NCBI GenBank assembly: GCA_036785325.1
Contig: JAXIVH010000006.1
Span: forward strand, 359,001-423,000
DNA: 64,000 nt
Source of the DNA: Urophycis tenuis
Taxonomy: Eukaryota > Chordata > Actinopteri > Gadiformes > Phycidae
Reading direction: 5' to 3'
This document shows, piece after piece, positions 28,401 to 43,996 of the stretch. The translations under genes and the position numbers were made by a program. Below the pieces are notes generated by a model. The model did no database searches and was not told the DNA's origin. It worked only from the letters and a program-made list of their open reading frames with translations. Position 1 is the stretch's first letter. Each line of letters opens with the position of its first letter.

Positions 28401-29688
28401 AAGCCTACGTTAACGTAAAACGAACCAACTGAAAAACTGTGTCGCGTAGAACAAATAGGTAAACAGTTGCATCAATAAACACGGAGGCCGATGCAACGTG
28501 AATCAATCACAGAGCGTGATAACAACTGTGTAATCATTAACTGTTGTTCTGCTGAGAAGTCATTTCGTCTGCCAACCCAATCACTTCAGTCAGCAGCATC
28601 GCTCAGAGCAGTCTTATCTACCTGTGGCCTCTATAGTCCTCGGCCAATCGATAGACACTTAACCTCCATGTTGTTATTAACAGAAGCCCGTATCGAGAAA
28701 TATAAAAAGAAACACCTCATATTAGACAGCAACTACACTACAGAATGTTTGATGATAGAGTAGAATACTTCTCGCATCAATGTCGCCATGAGTGCCGTGC
28801 TGTCGTCGTGAGAGCGTCAGTGTTGTCAGCTCAACACTCAACAATAATAAACGGATAAACTCAAATAAACGTCAGGTCAAACCTAATTTCCTCTCGTAGG
28901 CCTATGCGTAGCTACTTTTGGCGGTTCTATCCCATCCTCTGGGACCAGGTCCCCCTGTTAATCCAAAACGATAACGATGCAATTCTATCATTAGAATATC
29001 TGGATAATACTGCCACCCTGTGGAGATCTAGCATAAGCTCATTTTGTTTCGCCACCCAGGGCTTTTTTTATGGCTTCACAGTGCACAAACGAGTTTGCTT
29101 ATGATTTATAGGTATTAGGTTCCCCCTCAACAAGCCGTACATAACACCACAATAATTGGGTTAGAAAACATAGATTTATTGTTGCTAGTATGGAAGAAGT
29201 GATGCACAATTTAGTTTTTACTTCAACAAATAGCAAAATGCGGAAAATGTTTACATTTAAAAATGAAAATGTTTGCCTTCTCCTGGCATTAGTCCTTTAA
29301 TTCCCTCCAGCTGCCCTATTAAAGGACCACACTAACACCGCCACCATCACATCGCTTTTCCTGTCTCTTTACCTTGGAAGTGCAGTGCTCCATTATTCTC
29401 TCCATACATCCCTGTGAGAGCAATAGCCAGACTCGGATGGGGGGGCAGCCGTGCCGATACCGGCCCTGAGCCCCAGCCCCTGTAGCAGGCGGTGTCTCTG
29501 GCCTGGCCACACTGAGGAGGCAGAGAGAGGGAGGAGAGGCGACGCAGGCTCACGCCTGCAGGGCTCCTGTGTGCCGGCTCCACTGGGGCCCCTGGGGAGT
29601 GTGGCTACCAGGGGATAATCCTCTAATGCCTGTCACAATGAGATTTGACTGGAAACCCGGACGGCCGGATTAATAGTGTCGCGTGAAC

Positions 29689-29836
<148 letters not shown>

Positions 29837-29946
29837 TGCATGTGTTTGAGTGTGTAATTGCCAACCTCTTACTGTACTGTTGATTAGACATCCCCTCTGT
29901 TTAAACCCTGCATCAATGGATGGACTGTGACAGGTAGACTCAATTC

Positions 29947-30910
29947 ATCTCAATTCTCAATTCTCTATCTTACCCCTTCCCCTTACCCCTTCCCCTTGGT
30001 TTTGCGCGTTCACGTGAGACCAAGGGCTATCTCAATTCTCATTTCGATCGAGGGGTAGGGCCAAGGGGAAGGGGTATACACCCCTTGAAACCAAGTAAGA
30101 TCGGGAGCTTACTCGAAACCAAGGGGTACCCATTACAATGCGCAACCGGCAACAATCGCGGCCAGATCTCAACGAGAGTCACATAAATGTAATTAAGTAT
30201 TTTCGGCTGAAATAATTTATTTAAAATTTACGACAGCATTGTTTTGTGCTCTAAATAGTCCTGTACCTATATATTTGCAACCATATTCTTAATCGAAACT
30301 TTTTTGAAAATCGATATGCGAACGTTACATTGCTGAGTGCACAACTAGGCCTAGGCCTAGGCCTACTACATTTCTCTGACGAGCAATTAACTCCATGCAT
30401 GTCTAGTTTACTAAACACAATTAGCAGCGAATTCCGTTTGATAGGCCTATCAGTGTAGACAACTAGAGACAAATCGATACGTGCTTTACATATATCGTCC
30501 TTTTTCACACAGGTTAAGGAACGCCGGAGGAAACCCGGCAGCTGATACGTTTTCGGCACGAAAACGAGCAGAAATTTCTGAAATCAAAATACGCTTCAAA
30601 GCAAATGTGGGAGTGAGTCATGCGTTCAATGTTGTAGCCATTCATAATTGAAAATAAAGACATGTTGGTTAACAAAGACATTCTGAACATCAATGAAATT
30701 CAAAACCGTATTAACTGAAAAAGACACAAAACACCATGCAGTGTGTATAACAAATTGTAAATATTTTGTCGTCAATGTATGATGACGTAACCGTAACGAG
30801 TGTTGTCTCAATTCATAGGGGCATGTAGCCCTTACCCCTCTGTTTCAAGGGCCAAGACGTAGGGGAAGGGGAAGGGCCAAGGGGAAGGGGTAAGATAGAG
30901 AATTGAGATT
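29947..30910. mobile_element. Non-autonomous DNA element with long TIRs
   Basis: The left end carries caattctctatcttacccct and the right end aggggtaagatagagaattg, which are reverse complements, with further ccttcccctt/aaggggaagg repeats inside. The interior has no transposase. The left end has an extra 8-bp tcaattct step. No clear target duplication could be fixed, so the superfamily is open. Confidence 0.65.
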
Positions 30911-32082
30911 GGGCCTATGACTTGCACTGATTTGGTGTGCAATCATATTTTCTAACAATCATATTTTCAAACAATCATATGTCCAAACAATCATATTTCA
31001 GCTCCACTTTTTCTGGTGTTATCTGACTCATTTATTCATTCAAATCTAATTGCTGTGGAATGTGCCACAGTAGCACTCATACTGGACGTTCTCTTAGACT
31101 CAAGAACTCACAGATGGCCAGTCTACGTGCGTTCTCAGTGGGGTATATTTTATAACATTATTTCGAATAGTCTGTTATTTCATAACAGATCACCAACTGA
31201 CAGATCATATTCTAATGCTTGTTGTCATTGTAAAAAAACAAAATCCTCTTATTTTGGGGCCAAGATGACTCTCCTATCTAATGGCTTTATGCATTCAAGC
31301 ATGACCATAAGCCTAAATAGGTTTTCTTTATCAAATGACTTAATCAAATGACTGATGATGATCTTGAACAAAATACTATACATCCCCAATACAGGCCTAA
31401 TCTACTAACAATATCAATATACAGAATAGTTGGTTTAATATACTCGCCCTCCAGGATGATGGCAAAATCCTTCAGAAATCTATCTTTTCAAGAGACTGGA
31501 CCAACTATTCACGTAATTACCTTACTGACCTCTCTAATATGTATACAATGACCCTTAACTCTCTGATCTTTGCAGCTATTGACATGTGTTTATTGTTGTA
31601 TTTTTTTAAAGAAATGTACTTGATATGTATCAAATATTTACATTTGCTGTGTGGAGTGTGTGTGGATGATGGCTGAAGCAGCCTCACCAGGCTTGAGGCA
31701 GACTGATTAGGCTCCAGGGCTGAGTGAGGCTGCACACCTGTTGAGCATTGAGCAATCAATGCACACAGGTTAAACCAGCCATCACCACAAACCCACACAC
31801 TCCTATCCAATCTCCTGCATGGCAGGATGGAGCACCATATGCATGTGTCATTGTCTTCAAACTCAATACAATTTATACAATAAACCTGCTTTCAACATCA
31901 CCACCCTGTATCCTTATTCTGGAGCAGTCCAGCCTCTTAGGTGGAGTGTGAACATTGCCACAGACTGCTTAATGATTTATAGTAATATTATTACGCATCA
32001 CATATATAGCTGCCCAAAACATTACAAATGCTGAAATTACCCCTTGCCAGGCCTAGTTCTGGTTTTGCAAGCAAAATTCATT

Positions 32083-32520
32083 TTAATCAAAGGGAACAAC
32101 ATGGTTTTAATCTAAGGGAACAACATGGTTTTAATCTAAGGGAACAACAAGGGAACAACATGGTTTTAATCTGAGGGAACAACATGGTTTTAATCTAAGG
32201 AAACAACATGGTTTTAATCTGATGAAACAACATGGTTTTAATCTAAGGGAACAACATGGTTTTAATCAAAGGGAACAACATGGTTTTAATCTAAGGGAAC
32301 AACATGGTTTTAATCTGAGGGAACAACATGGTTTTAATCTGAGAGAACAACATGGTTTTAATCTGAGAGAACAACATGGTTTTAATCTAAGGGAACAACA
32401 TGGTTTTAATCTGAGGGAACAACGTGGTTTTAATCTAAGGGAACAACATGGTTTTAATCTGAGGGAACAACGTGGTTTTAATCTAAGGGAACAACATGGT
32501 TTTAATCAAAGGGAACAAGA
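32083..32520 (+). repeat. 24-bp minisatellite, about 18 units
   Basis: The unit is close to gggaacaacatggttttaat plus ctaa/ctga/caaa. The period is a multiple of three, so the plus strand stays open (32222-32536) and would read REQHGFNL over and over. Nothing else supports translation: there is no splice context and no flanking coding sequence. Confidence 0.9.
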
Positions 32521-35225
32521 TGGCTCAGTGCTTTGACCTGAAGTCGAAGCACTTCATTAAAACACATTCAAGGATGAGGGTGACTCTCAATTCTGTACCA
32601 ACAATTTCACACAATTTGCAGCATATGTAGCATATGTAGGCCTACTACTGCTGCCACAAACCAATGTAAAGAAACAACAAAGGTGTCCGAGAGTCCAGGA
32701 TTTTAAACGTCTTGTGACTTGTTGACTCCGTGCCAGTCATTCAGCGCTTGCTGTTGAAGAATCACTCTCAAGTCATCCAGTTCTCTAGGCAAACACATGG
32801 GTCGCTGAGGGGCTGTCAAATGGCTTTTGTTATATTTACATTCACCAACTGATTCTGCAAACAAGTATGGCCCAGGTAAAGGTTTGTCCAAGCTGCGGCC
32901 GTAGGGCAATTAATCTTCTCCGACATGATGTTACGTTGTACATGATGTTACGTTGTACATGATGTTACGTTGTACATGATTGGATGACGTTGTCTGAGTT
33001 GTTCGATGACCTTACTTTTAAAGGACATAAACAACCCTAATCTTGGTCATATTTAAAAGAGGGATGTGTTATTTCCATGTTTCACATTATATAGGCTATT
33101 ATATGATCATCTAGAAAAATGATTTCTCTTCCTGCAATTTGAGTTTTGTGTTTTGGAAGTCAAGTTTTAATAACGGTTACGGTTATGATTAGGTTCAAGG
33201 TAATGTTATCAAGTCCAAATCCCCTATAAGCAGTGGCTGTTCTAGTTGTTTCCACATGGAAGGGCTCTATAAGCTGACCTCAACCACACAGACCAGCCCA
33301 ATGGGAATACAGCTACTAAGGAGAACATTGGTTTGCCAATGCTCTGGTTTTGGATGATCCGTCTGGTTTGCTAGTGTTTAGTAAATACAAATCCTTCAAT
33401 ACAATTTATTTTCTTCATAATAAATCAACTGAAAGTTCAACTGTATTTAAAAAGAATATTGTGGACAAGCGTGTCATTGTGGTGGTGAAGGGTTTCACGG
33501 GGCTGCTACACATGGCTAGCATAAAAGGCCACATATGCAGAATTCCATGCATGGAGCCAATCAACGGATCAGCTCTTTGTAGCTATAGGATCAAGTAACA
33601 GTTGCATGAATTCTCTGTCAATATAGGTTATTTCTACATTATCGTATATATCTAAAACAGCAATGTGTCGCCCTTGGGATTGCCATTGGATTAGTTTGTC
33701 ATCATCACTCTGTAGAAATTTTTAATCACTACAAAACAAGCAGATTTTAGATGGGCTCCAAAAACTGCAGCCTCTTAGGGGAAAAGTGGGTGCAATACAG
33801 CATAATTCAGACTCCTGTTTACAAATCCCCAGGAAGCCCTTTGGGTGCAGCGTGGCTTCACAGTATGATTGCCATACTCATACCAGCAGATGGGGTTGTT
33901 GTTGTCTTTTTTAATGTACATTATATGAAGTGTGGGAAAGTCAGTGACTAGATAGCAAGTTGCTTTTCACAAAACTCAATTCAGAAAGTCTCACACAAAC
34001 AAATGCTAGGTAGTAATGAGAATTAGCCTGTGAGTGACAGAGGCCTCTTTTTCAATACTGTACTACTGCCTGATATCCATCCATGTATAATTTAATCCAA
34101 CAAATTGAAATACTACCCAGCATATTTTAGAACAAAGGCGCATTTATTATACAGCTCATCACCACGTTAGATTGGTAGTAAACAACCAATGTTAACACAT
34201 ATTTTATAGGAAAATTGATTACAAACAAAGAGCTGTTTGGTAGCCGGCATGCTGAGCCGAGTGGTCAGACTCACTGAAAGGAGCCATAATGTCCACCACT
34301 GACGTACCAAGGACAACGAAGATGACTTTCAGTCAGTATTAACACTGTAGCTATGAACAGCATTACACACAGGGACTGATTCATTCCACAAAGTGGTGCT
34401 GGTCAATGCAGGCTCTTGAACCTCCGTGTCATTGTCCAGCAGTGCTAAAGACACAAAAACATTGTGTGTGGAAAAACAAGAAGGTGTGTCCTTGCATGTC
34501 TTTGTGCAGATTCCAGTTGTGAAAGGCAATTGTCATAAAACACTCAGCCCTCTGGGTAACCCCCTAGTATGCAAAATATATTTTTTCATAAAAAACCGTG
34601 AGGAAGAGAACAGAGAGCCGATCTTTTTAGATGCCCCTATTTGAATACCAAGTGTACACTGTACATGTGTGGAAGGAGTGGGGAGAGTGCAGGAGTGAGA
34701 ATGAGGACATCTGTTTGCCATTCAAAGTTACTGTCTGCTATATCAGAGGTATACAGTACCTGATGCTAAGATACCAACCAATAAAGAATAGTTGTGTTCA
34801 TCATTCACTTCTGTCACCTTTACCTTCACCGTAGCAGAGCATATGGTCTGTCCCTAGGCCGAGATGTTTGTCTGCATCCTCTAGAATGGAAGTGTGCAGA
34901 GCTCTCAGCCTTTATCGAAAACATAATCAAAAGCTCATCTCTTCAGTGTCACCAGACTCTTGGTCTTGTCTTCAACGTTGTAAATCTACAGATAGTGCAG
35001 GACACACCTTCATAAACCAGCCATAACAGAAGCCTTGATGCTACAGTAAAATCACACTCCAGATACATATCAAAGTGGATAAGCTGCTGGGAACTGAAAC
35101 CTGTGTGCTGTCAAAGCCAGTAGCTCCACCGTATGAGGTACACCCTCCCAGGCTACAAAAAGCAGCAGAGGCAGCCATCACACCTGATCCTTCTCCAGCT
35201 AAAGTGGTGTGTGCTGTGTACTCAC

Positions 35226-35274
35226 CGAATGGAAGCTCAGCGCTGGAAGTCAACTGCGCGTTCACGTTAACCAT
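35226..35274 (-). CDS. hnf4a: hnf4a distal first coding exon (P2 / exon 1D type)
   Basis: On the minus strand the ATG at 35274-35272 opens MVNVNAQLTSSAELPF and ends in phase 1 at a perfect donor (G|gtgagt, exon end 35226). Joined to the acceptor of hnf4a exon 2 (23228), it reads on as D-S-S-P-A-E-T-G in frame. That gives a 440-aa form in which only the AF-1 peptide differs. Human P2 products start MVSVNAPLGAPVESSY, so the MV-VNA-L pattern, the length of 16 residues and the phase all agree. It lies 10.5 kb upstream of the P1 first exon. In mammals P2 forms lack AF-1 and are used in pancreas, gut and fetal liver. Confidence 0.85.
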
Positions 35275-35479
35275 GCTGTCTTCTCCTTTCTCTCTCCACT
35301 CCTCTCCTCCACTTCAAAGCTTCTGATTTACTCTTCTATGCTCGCCCTCTGCGGTCACCCAGCCCAAGGTGTGAAATATGGAAGTTTGTGCAGGCTGCTG
35401 TAGTGTGAGACGGGTGTTGGTGCAAGGTAAGGCCGCTGGTTCTACTCTTATCTTATTGATTCTCCTAATCTGGGCAAAT

Positions 35480-35480
<1 letters not shown>
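35275..35480 (-). promoter_or_regulatory. hnf4a: Candidate hnf4a P2 promoter / 5' UTR
   Basis: This is the region directly upstream of the P2 start codon. An ATTGATT motif at 35455-35461 matches the core of the ONECUT/HNF6 site, and mammalian P2 is bound by HNF6, HNF1 and PDX1. No clear HNF1 palindrome was seen here. Motif-level evidence only. Confidence 0.35.
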
Positions 35481-38900
<3,420 letters not shown>

Positions 38901-38915
38901 GTGGAGTCGGTTGTG

Positions 38916-39604
38916 GTAGTCTAACATGTTGTGGTAGTCCAACATGTTGTGGTAGTCTAACATGTTGTGGTAGTCCAACATGTTGTGGTAGTCTAACATG
39001 TTGTGGTAGTCTAACATGTTGTGGTAGTCCAACATGTTGTGGTAGTCTAACATGTTGTGGTAGTCTAACATGTTGTGGTAGTCCAACATGTTGTGGTAGT
39101 CCAACATGTTGTGGTAGTCTAACATGTTGTGGTAGTCCAACATGTTGTGGTAGTCTAACATGTTGTGGTAGTCCAACATGTTGTGGTAGTCTAACATGTT
39201 GTGGTAGTCTAACATGTTGTGGTAGTCCAACATGTTGTGGTAGTCCAACATGTTGTGGTAGTCTAACATGTTGTGGTAGTCTAACATGTTGTGGTAGTCC
39301 AACATGTTGTGGTAGTCCAACATGTTGTGGTAGTCCAACATGTTGTGGTAGTCTAACATGTTGTGGTAGTCCAACATGTTGTGGTAGTCTAACATGTTGT
39401 GGTAGTCCAACATGTTGTGGTAGTCCAACATGTTGTGGTAGTCTAACATGTTGTGGTAGTCCAACATGTTGTGGTAGTCTAACATGTTGTGGTAGTCTAA
39501 CATGTTGTGGTAGTCCAACATGTTGTGATAGTCTAACATGTTGTGGTGGTCCAACATGTTGTGGTGGTCCAACATGTTGTGGTAGTCCAACATGTTGTGG
39601 TGGT
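38916..39604. repeat. 18-bp minisatellite, about 38 units
   Basis: The unit is ttgtggtagtcYaacatg, where Y is T or C. About 38 units are nearly identical apart from this one site. The last units differ slightly (gatagtc once, ggtggtcc twice). Because 18 is a multiple of three, both strands stay open: the minus strand would read LDYHNM repeats (ATG near 39614) and the plus strand GSLTCC/GSPTCC. Confidence 0.95.
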
Positions 39605-39639
39605 TCATGCTCATGTCCCTGGATGAGATAGCTTGCTTC

Positions 39640-42360
39640 GTGTGGGCCGTGGCACTGTGATGCCGGCGGTGTTGAAACTCTGTAGGTTTGACTCTGTGTC
39701 AGAACCGTGTCCCATCCGGTTCAACAGGTGTGACGGGCTGGGCAGTACAGCCTTGACCCCTGTGGAAGGCTTTGTCCACAGGGAGGCAGCCAAGATCAGC
39801 CCAACAGAGGCAACCCCCATCCTTGACAACATAACCTTCATTAACATGAAAAACATTAGTAAATGATTACTAGACATTTGCTAACTGTTAATTAACTGTA
39901 TATTAAATTGTAAATGCTTATTACTGCTTTAAGAATTGTACTGTCAAATCTATTCTCAGGTTAATGTGGCTCTCATGTCTGTTTGCAGGTGTGTTTTCCA
40001 TCCCAGTAAAAGGTAGAACTTGGCTAACCTAAACTCACACCTGACATCTATTCATAAATTCAATAATTATGAAGCAATATTTTCCAGGATAATTTTCATG
40101 TCTTACTTGCAGTTTTTGGCTCACTCAAACCTTCCCCAATGTTGTCAGATTTCAGCAGTCCTGACGCTCTTTATGCCTATTGAGATAAAGATGGCTGAGA
40201 TGTCCCTATGTAGTCAGTGGTTAAGGTGGTCTGTACTCAAACAGTGACTCCTCTATGGATGCTGGCTGTGCTGGGCTACGGCTGGTGATTTGGAAGAGGT
40301 GTAGAGGAGTCTATAACCCTATCCTAGATGGTGCTGAAGGCAACTCAGAGGACCTGTATGAGGGTGTCCGTGTGTGGCACAACATCTCTGACATGGACCC
40401 AATCTACTCTTTCAGCTCCAGGTCCAGCTGATCCTGATGACTGCATCCATCCATGCACTCCATCAATAGCTGCTGGGTAATGGGTATGGACCATGTGCAA
40501 GGCCAACACACTTGCTTGTAAATCAACACTCTGGACCTGCTGCAGATGTGCATTTCAAAGGAGGTGATGCAAATGCAGGAATGTTTCTTATGGCACGTTG
40601 GGTAAAATATTACAGTGGGTGATATTACAATGTATTTTCCAACATTCATCTATAGTTGGAAGTTGCTTCAATAAGCACTATCCTCTTGTGCTATGACATG
40701 GGCATTACTTTAACAGTTAGGTAACATACTAGCCTTGCCGTATCTTGCCAGTATCACATATTGCATACATTGGTACCACCTACATTTGTATATCATTTTA
40801 GGGATTCAAAGTTATGCTTTCAGTGCCAACGACATGTTAATGGATGTCATCTCATATGGGTGTCACACTGGACAATAAACTGGACTGGTCCACAAACTCT
40901 GAGGCCGTTTACAAGAAGGGCCTGAGCCGGCTTTATTTTCTGAGGATGCTCAGGTCCTTCAATGTCTGCAACAAGATGTTGCAGATGTTCTATCAGTCTG
41001 TTGTGGCGAGCACCATCTTCTTTGCCGCGGTGTCCTGGATCAGAACAAAGGACGGCAACAGACTATTAAGAATAAATATTAACAACAAACTTATTAAGAA
41101 GGCAGAGTCTGTTGTTGGCTCTAAGCTTGTCACCCTGGAGGAGGTGGTGGAGGAGAGGATGCTGGCAAAACTGCTGGCAATCATGAACCTCCCACCCCCT
41201 CCCCACCACACTGGACAAGCTAAAGAGCAGCTCCAGCTACAGACTCATTCAACCCCGCAGCAAGAAGGAACGATACAGGAAATAGTTCCTCCCCACTGCA
41301 GTAAGACAGTAAGCCACTCATCAGCCTCTGTCAGATCCACCATCACAGAACTGGATTAAATCAACCCATCACTACTGTATTGTATTTTTACAATTTGTCT
41401 GTCTACAACACTGCATTTTTGTATTTATTTATTTTATTTTTATTCTATGTTGTTTTTTTGGGGTATTTTATTTTATTTATATTTTTTGTATTGTATTTAT
41501 ATTTATATGTACCCTGGCTGCTATGGCGACCCAATTTCCCTTAGGGGATTAATAAAGTTTTGTATCCTATCTCCTGAGAAGTTAATGGGGTCAGGTTTTT
41601 GGCTCAGCTGCTTTCTGAATAACCTAATCTTAACTATCTAATACCTCAATTTAACCATCTATAACCTCATATCTGAACATGAATGACCTCATACCTAATT
41701 TATTGAATGGTTTTAAAAAACAATATGGTCCTTGGATGTTTAGCCAACGTCCCTTTGTCATGTGACGCTGCTTTGTAAGGCTGTTAGGCTTCTTCTGAAG
41801 CACTATCTCAAAGTAGGTACCCAACAACACATATACTCAAAGTGTCCCACATAAGGATGAAGGTTCTAGGAAGCCTCCTTTCAATTGAGACACAGCCACA
41901 CCCGCAGAGTGAGAGCAACAGGTGTGGTTAATCAATTGAAAGAGAGTTAACCAATCTTTTCAAAGAACCATTGTTATTTCTCAGAGATCTTGCTTTGTTG
42001 GGGCTGGGTTGTGGAACAATAAGCTACCTTTAACACAGCAAAATGGTTGGACATTGTGAAACTGCTTCGAGGTAAGGTGGTTGTGATTGTGTTGACCCTT
42101 AAATATTAACTTATTTTGTCACTGACTGAAATGTGCCTACATGTATAATTTATTCTCATCTTTATATACATTTCTTGTCTGCTTGGAGGTGTATTTTCCC
42201 TCCCAATGAAGGGGAGAACATAATTCATAAATAGTTTTCCGGGTGAAAAAGTATTTTGCTTATGATCATATCTTCTACCTGTAGGTTTTTTCACAAACAA
42301 ACCTTCCCAACCATTGAATGAGGACAGCAGTCCCTGCCCGGACCCAGTCTCATCTTTCAG
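39640..42360 (+). other. Pair of related exon-like modules, origin unknown
   Basis: Two stretches, 39960-40160 and 42155-42335, are clearly related. Both contain a short exon-like block (39989-40012: acceptor gtttgcag, reading GVFSIPVK, donor gtagaa; the second copy reads GVFSLPMK and its donor is lost), an attcataaat spacer, and a second acceptor before a block ending aaaccttccc. Downstream each has gacccaRtct...ctttcagctccag. A 59-codon frame (40256-40435, MDAGCAGLRLVIW...) precedes that motif in copy 1. In copy 2 an ATG at 42043 runs into a gtaagg donor after 29 nt. I do not recognise the family. It may be a decayed duplicated gene or an unclassified repeat. Confidence 0.35.
40845..41575 (+). 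mobile_element. 5'-truncated L2/CR1-like LINE
   Basis: The frame 40844-41359 is the C-terminal end of a LINE ORF2 (GVTLDNKLDWSTNSEAVYKK, SRLYFLRMLRSFNVCNKMLQ, FYQSVVAS). The 3' end reads accctggctgctatggcgac, cccttaggggattaataaag. All upstream ORF2 parts (endonuclease, RT core) are missing, as in ordinary 5' truncation. It sits between the two exon-like modules. Confidence 0.85.
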
Positions 42361-42365
42361 CTCCA

Positions 42366-42560
42366 GCTACAAGCGTCTTAACCAGCTACAAGCGTCTTAA
42401 CCAGCTACAAGCGTCTTAACTAGCTACAAGCGTCTTAACCAGCTACAAGCGTCTTAACTAGCTACAAGCGTCTTAACCAGCTACAAGCGTCTTAACTAGC
42501 TACAAGCGTCTTAACCAGCTACAAGCGTCTTAACCAGCTACAAGCGTCTTAACCAGCTAC
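42366..42560. repeat. 19-bp minisatellite, about 10 units
   Basis: The unit is agctacaagcgtcttaacc, with several units ending aact instead of aacc. It begins inside the conserved ctttcagctccagctacaag end of the second exon-like module, so the array seems to have grown out of that sequence. Confidence 0.92.
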
Positions 42561-42574
42561 ACCCCAGAGAGGAT

Positions 42575-42665
42575 CACAATCACAATCAAGTTTATTGCAA
42601 AGGAATTCGACTTGGTGTAATTGGTGTAAAGAAAAACAAGTATTAAAATATAAGTAATATAACAA
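42575..42665 (-). mobile_element. LINE 3' tail, minus orientation
   Basis: cacaatcacaatcaagttta then ttggtgtaattggtgtaaag is the reverse complement of the tail seen at 44045-44120 (caccaattgcaccaaatcaa, aataaacttgattctgattc). Two copies of one family lie in opposite orientation 1.4 kb apart. Confidence 0.55.
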
Positions 42666-43815
42666 TAGCAAGCAATCTCCCCCCCCTCCCTGCTAGTCTC
42701 CAACAATGTGCCAGTTGTTCCACAAAGGCCTGAGAAGGCAAGATCTACTGATCAACTGAAATATTGTGCATTTCAAATGGCTGTATAACAAACTATCTCC
42801 ATGTCTGCTTCCTTTACTTGAATAGGGGATTATTTGAGATGTAGTATAGCATTGCTTCAGATGTACTCCAGTTGTTGCATTTAAAGTAGAGCTGTCATCC
42901 CAATGCCAGCCTCCTTAGAGCAAGGTCTTGCTTGGTTAGTGCCCCCACCGTCTGACCTCGTTGCCTGCCCTGTGCCACATTGCACAGTGCTCCTTTGGTG
43001 AGGTGGGAGATTTGACAGAATGGTCAAGTTATCAGAGGGCTGCATCAAAGCATTTTAGAGGATCCCTGGTTGACAAAAGGTCAATGGCACTGAATGGTCA
43101 CTTTGAACTCTGGGTCAATGTTTAGTTGGTGGTCTTCCAAGTTTGGAAGTACTCTCTGTGATCTTGGTTCTAACCACAAATAATAAAATGGCCATACATT
43201 TAATCTTCATTAATTTAGGCATAAATGCATGCATCTCTGAGTTGTAAATTTCAAAACTAAAGTAAAAAAATTATGACAAAAAAACAAAAACTATTATTTT
43301 CGTAGTTCTGTCATTTTCAGTTAGAAAAATGTATTTCACCTGGTGGAATCAATTTAGGGTTTCATTCTACCAAGAACTTGTTCTGATACAAAAATCTGAA
43401 CATTCAGAATGAAAACTTTGTTCTGCATGTAGGGAAGGTGCATCCTCGTCTTTGTGCTCCATTGTTTTTATTGTTTTTTTCATTGTTTTTATTGCAGTTT
43501 TTGTTTTCATTCAACAAAAAAAAAGTGTTTACAATACTGGACACAAAACAGAACAAACACAAAACATACATGACCGCTCTTGCATGAAAGATGAACATAC
43601 AGCATGATACAAGAGGTGGTGAATGATTGGGCTCCATTGTTATTACAACATCAAGTTAATGAATAAGTTTTAAGAGGGACAACTGGAGTACATCTAAAGC
43701 AATGATATAAACATCTCAAATAAAGGTCTATTGAAGTATTTCTCTTAATGTCCTGGACAAGTGCATGATGTCGACACATTAACACAGCAGACAGGGGGCC
43801 TCTGGTCGTCCTCTG

Positions 43816-43816
<1 letters not shown>

Positions 43817-43860
<44 letters not shown>
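43817..43860. repeat. (TA)n microsatellite
   Basis: About 44 bp of (ta)n, directly before a LINE 3' end. Confidence 0.95.
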
Positions 43861-43863
<3 letters not shown>

Positions 43864-43996
43864 TTTATTTATCTTATTTCTATTCTTTTTTGTTTGGTAT
43901 TTTATTTATATTTTTTTTGTATTGTATTTATATTTATATGTACCCTGGCTGCTATGGCGACCTAATTTCGCTTAGGGGATTAATAAAGTTTTATTG
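43861..43996 (+). mobile_element. L2-like LINE 3' end, second copy
   Basis: It is nearly identical to 41420-41567: same accctggctgctatggcgac and cttaggggattaataaagtt, with a few substitutions. Only the last 136 bp are present. Confidence 0.85.

Noticed and set aside
29347..29600. GC-rich stretch as an extra hnf4a exon
   Set aside because: It has an open minus frame but no acceptor/donor pair in phase with hnf4a and no nuclear-receptor similarity.
38916..39604. CRISPR-like array
   Set aside because: The units are contiguous with no spacers and the genome is vertebrate; it is a minisatellite. The same holds for 32083-32520 and 42366-42560.
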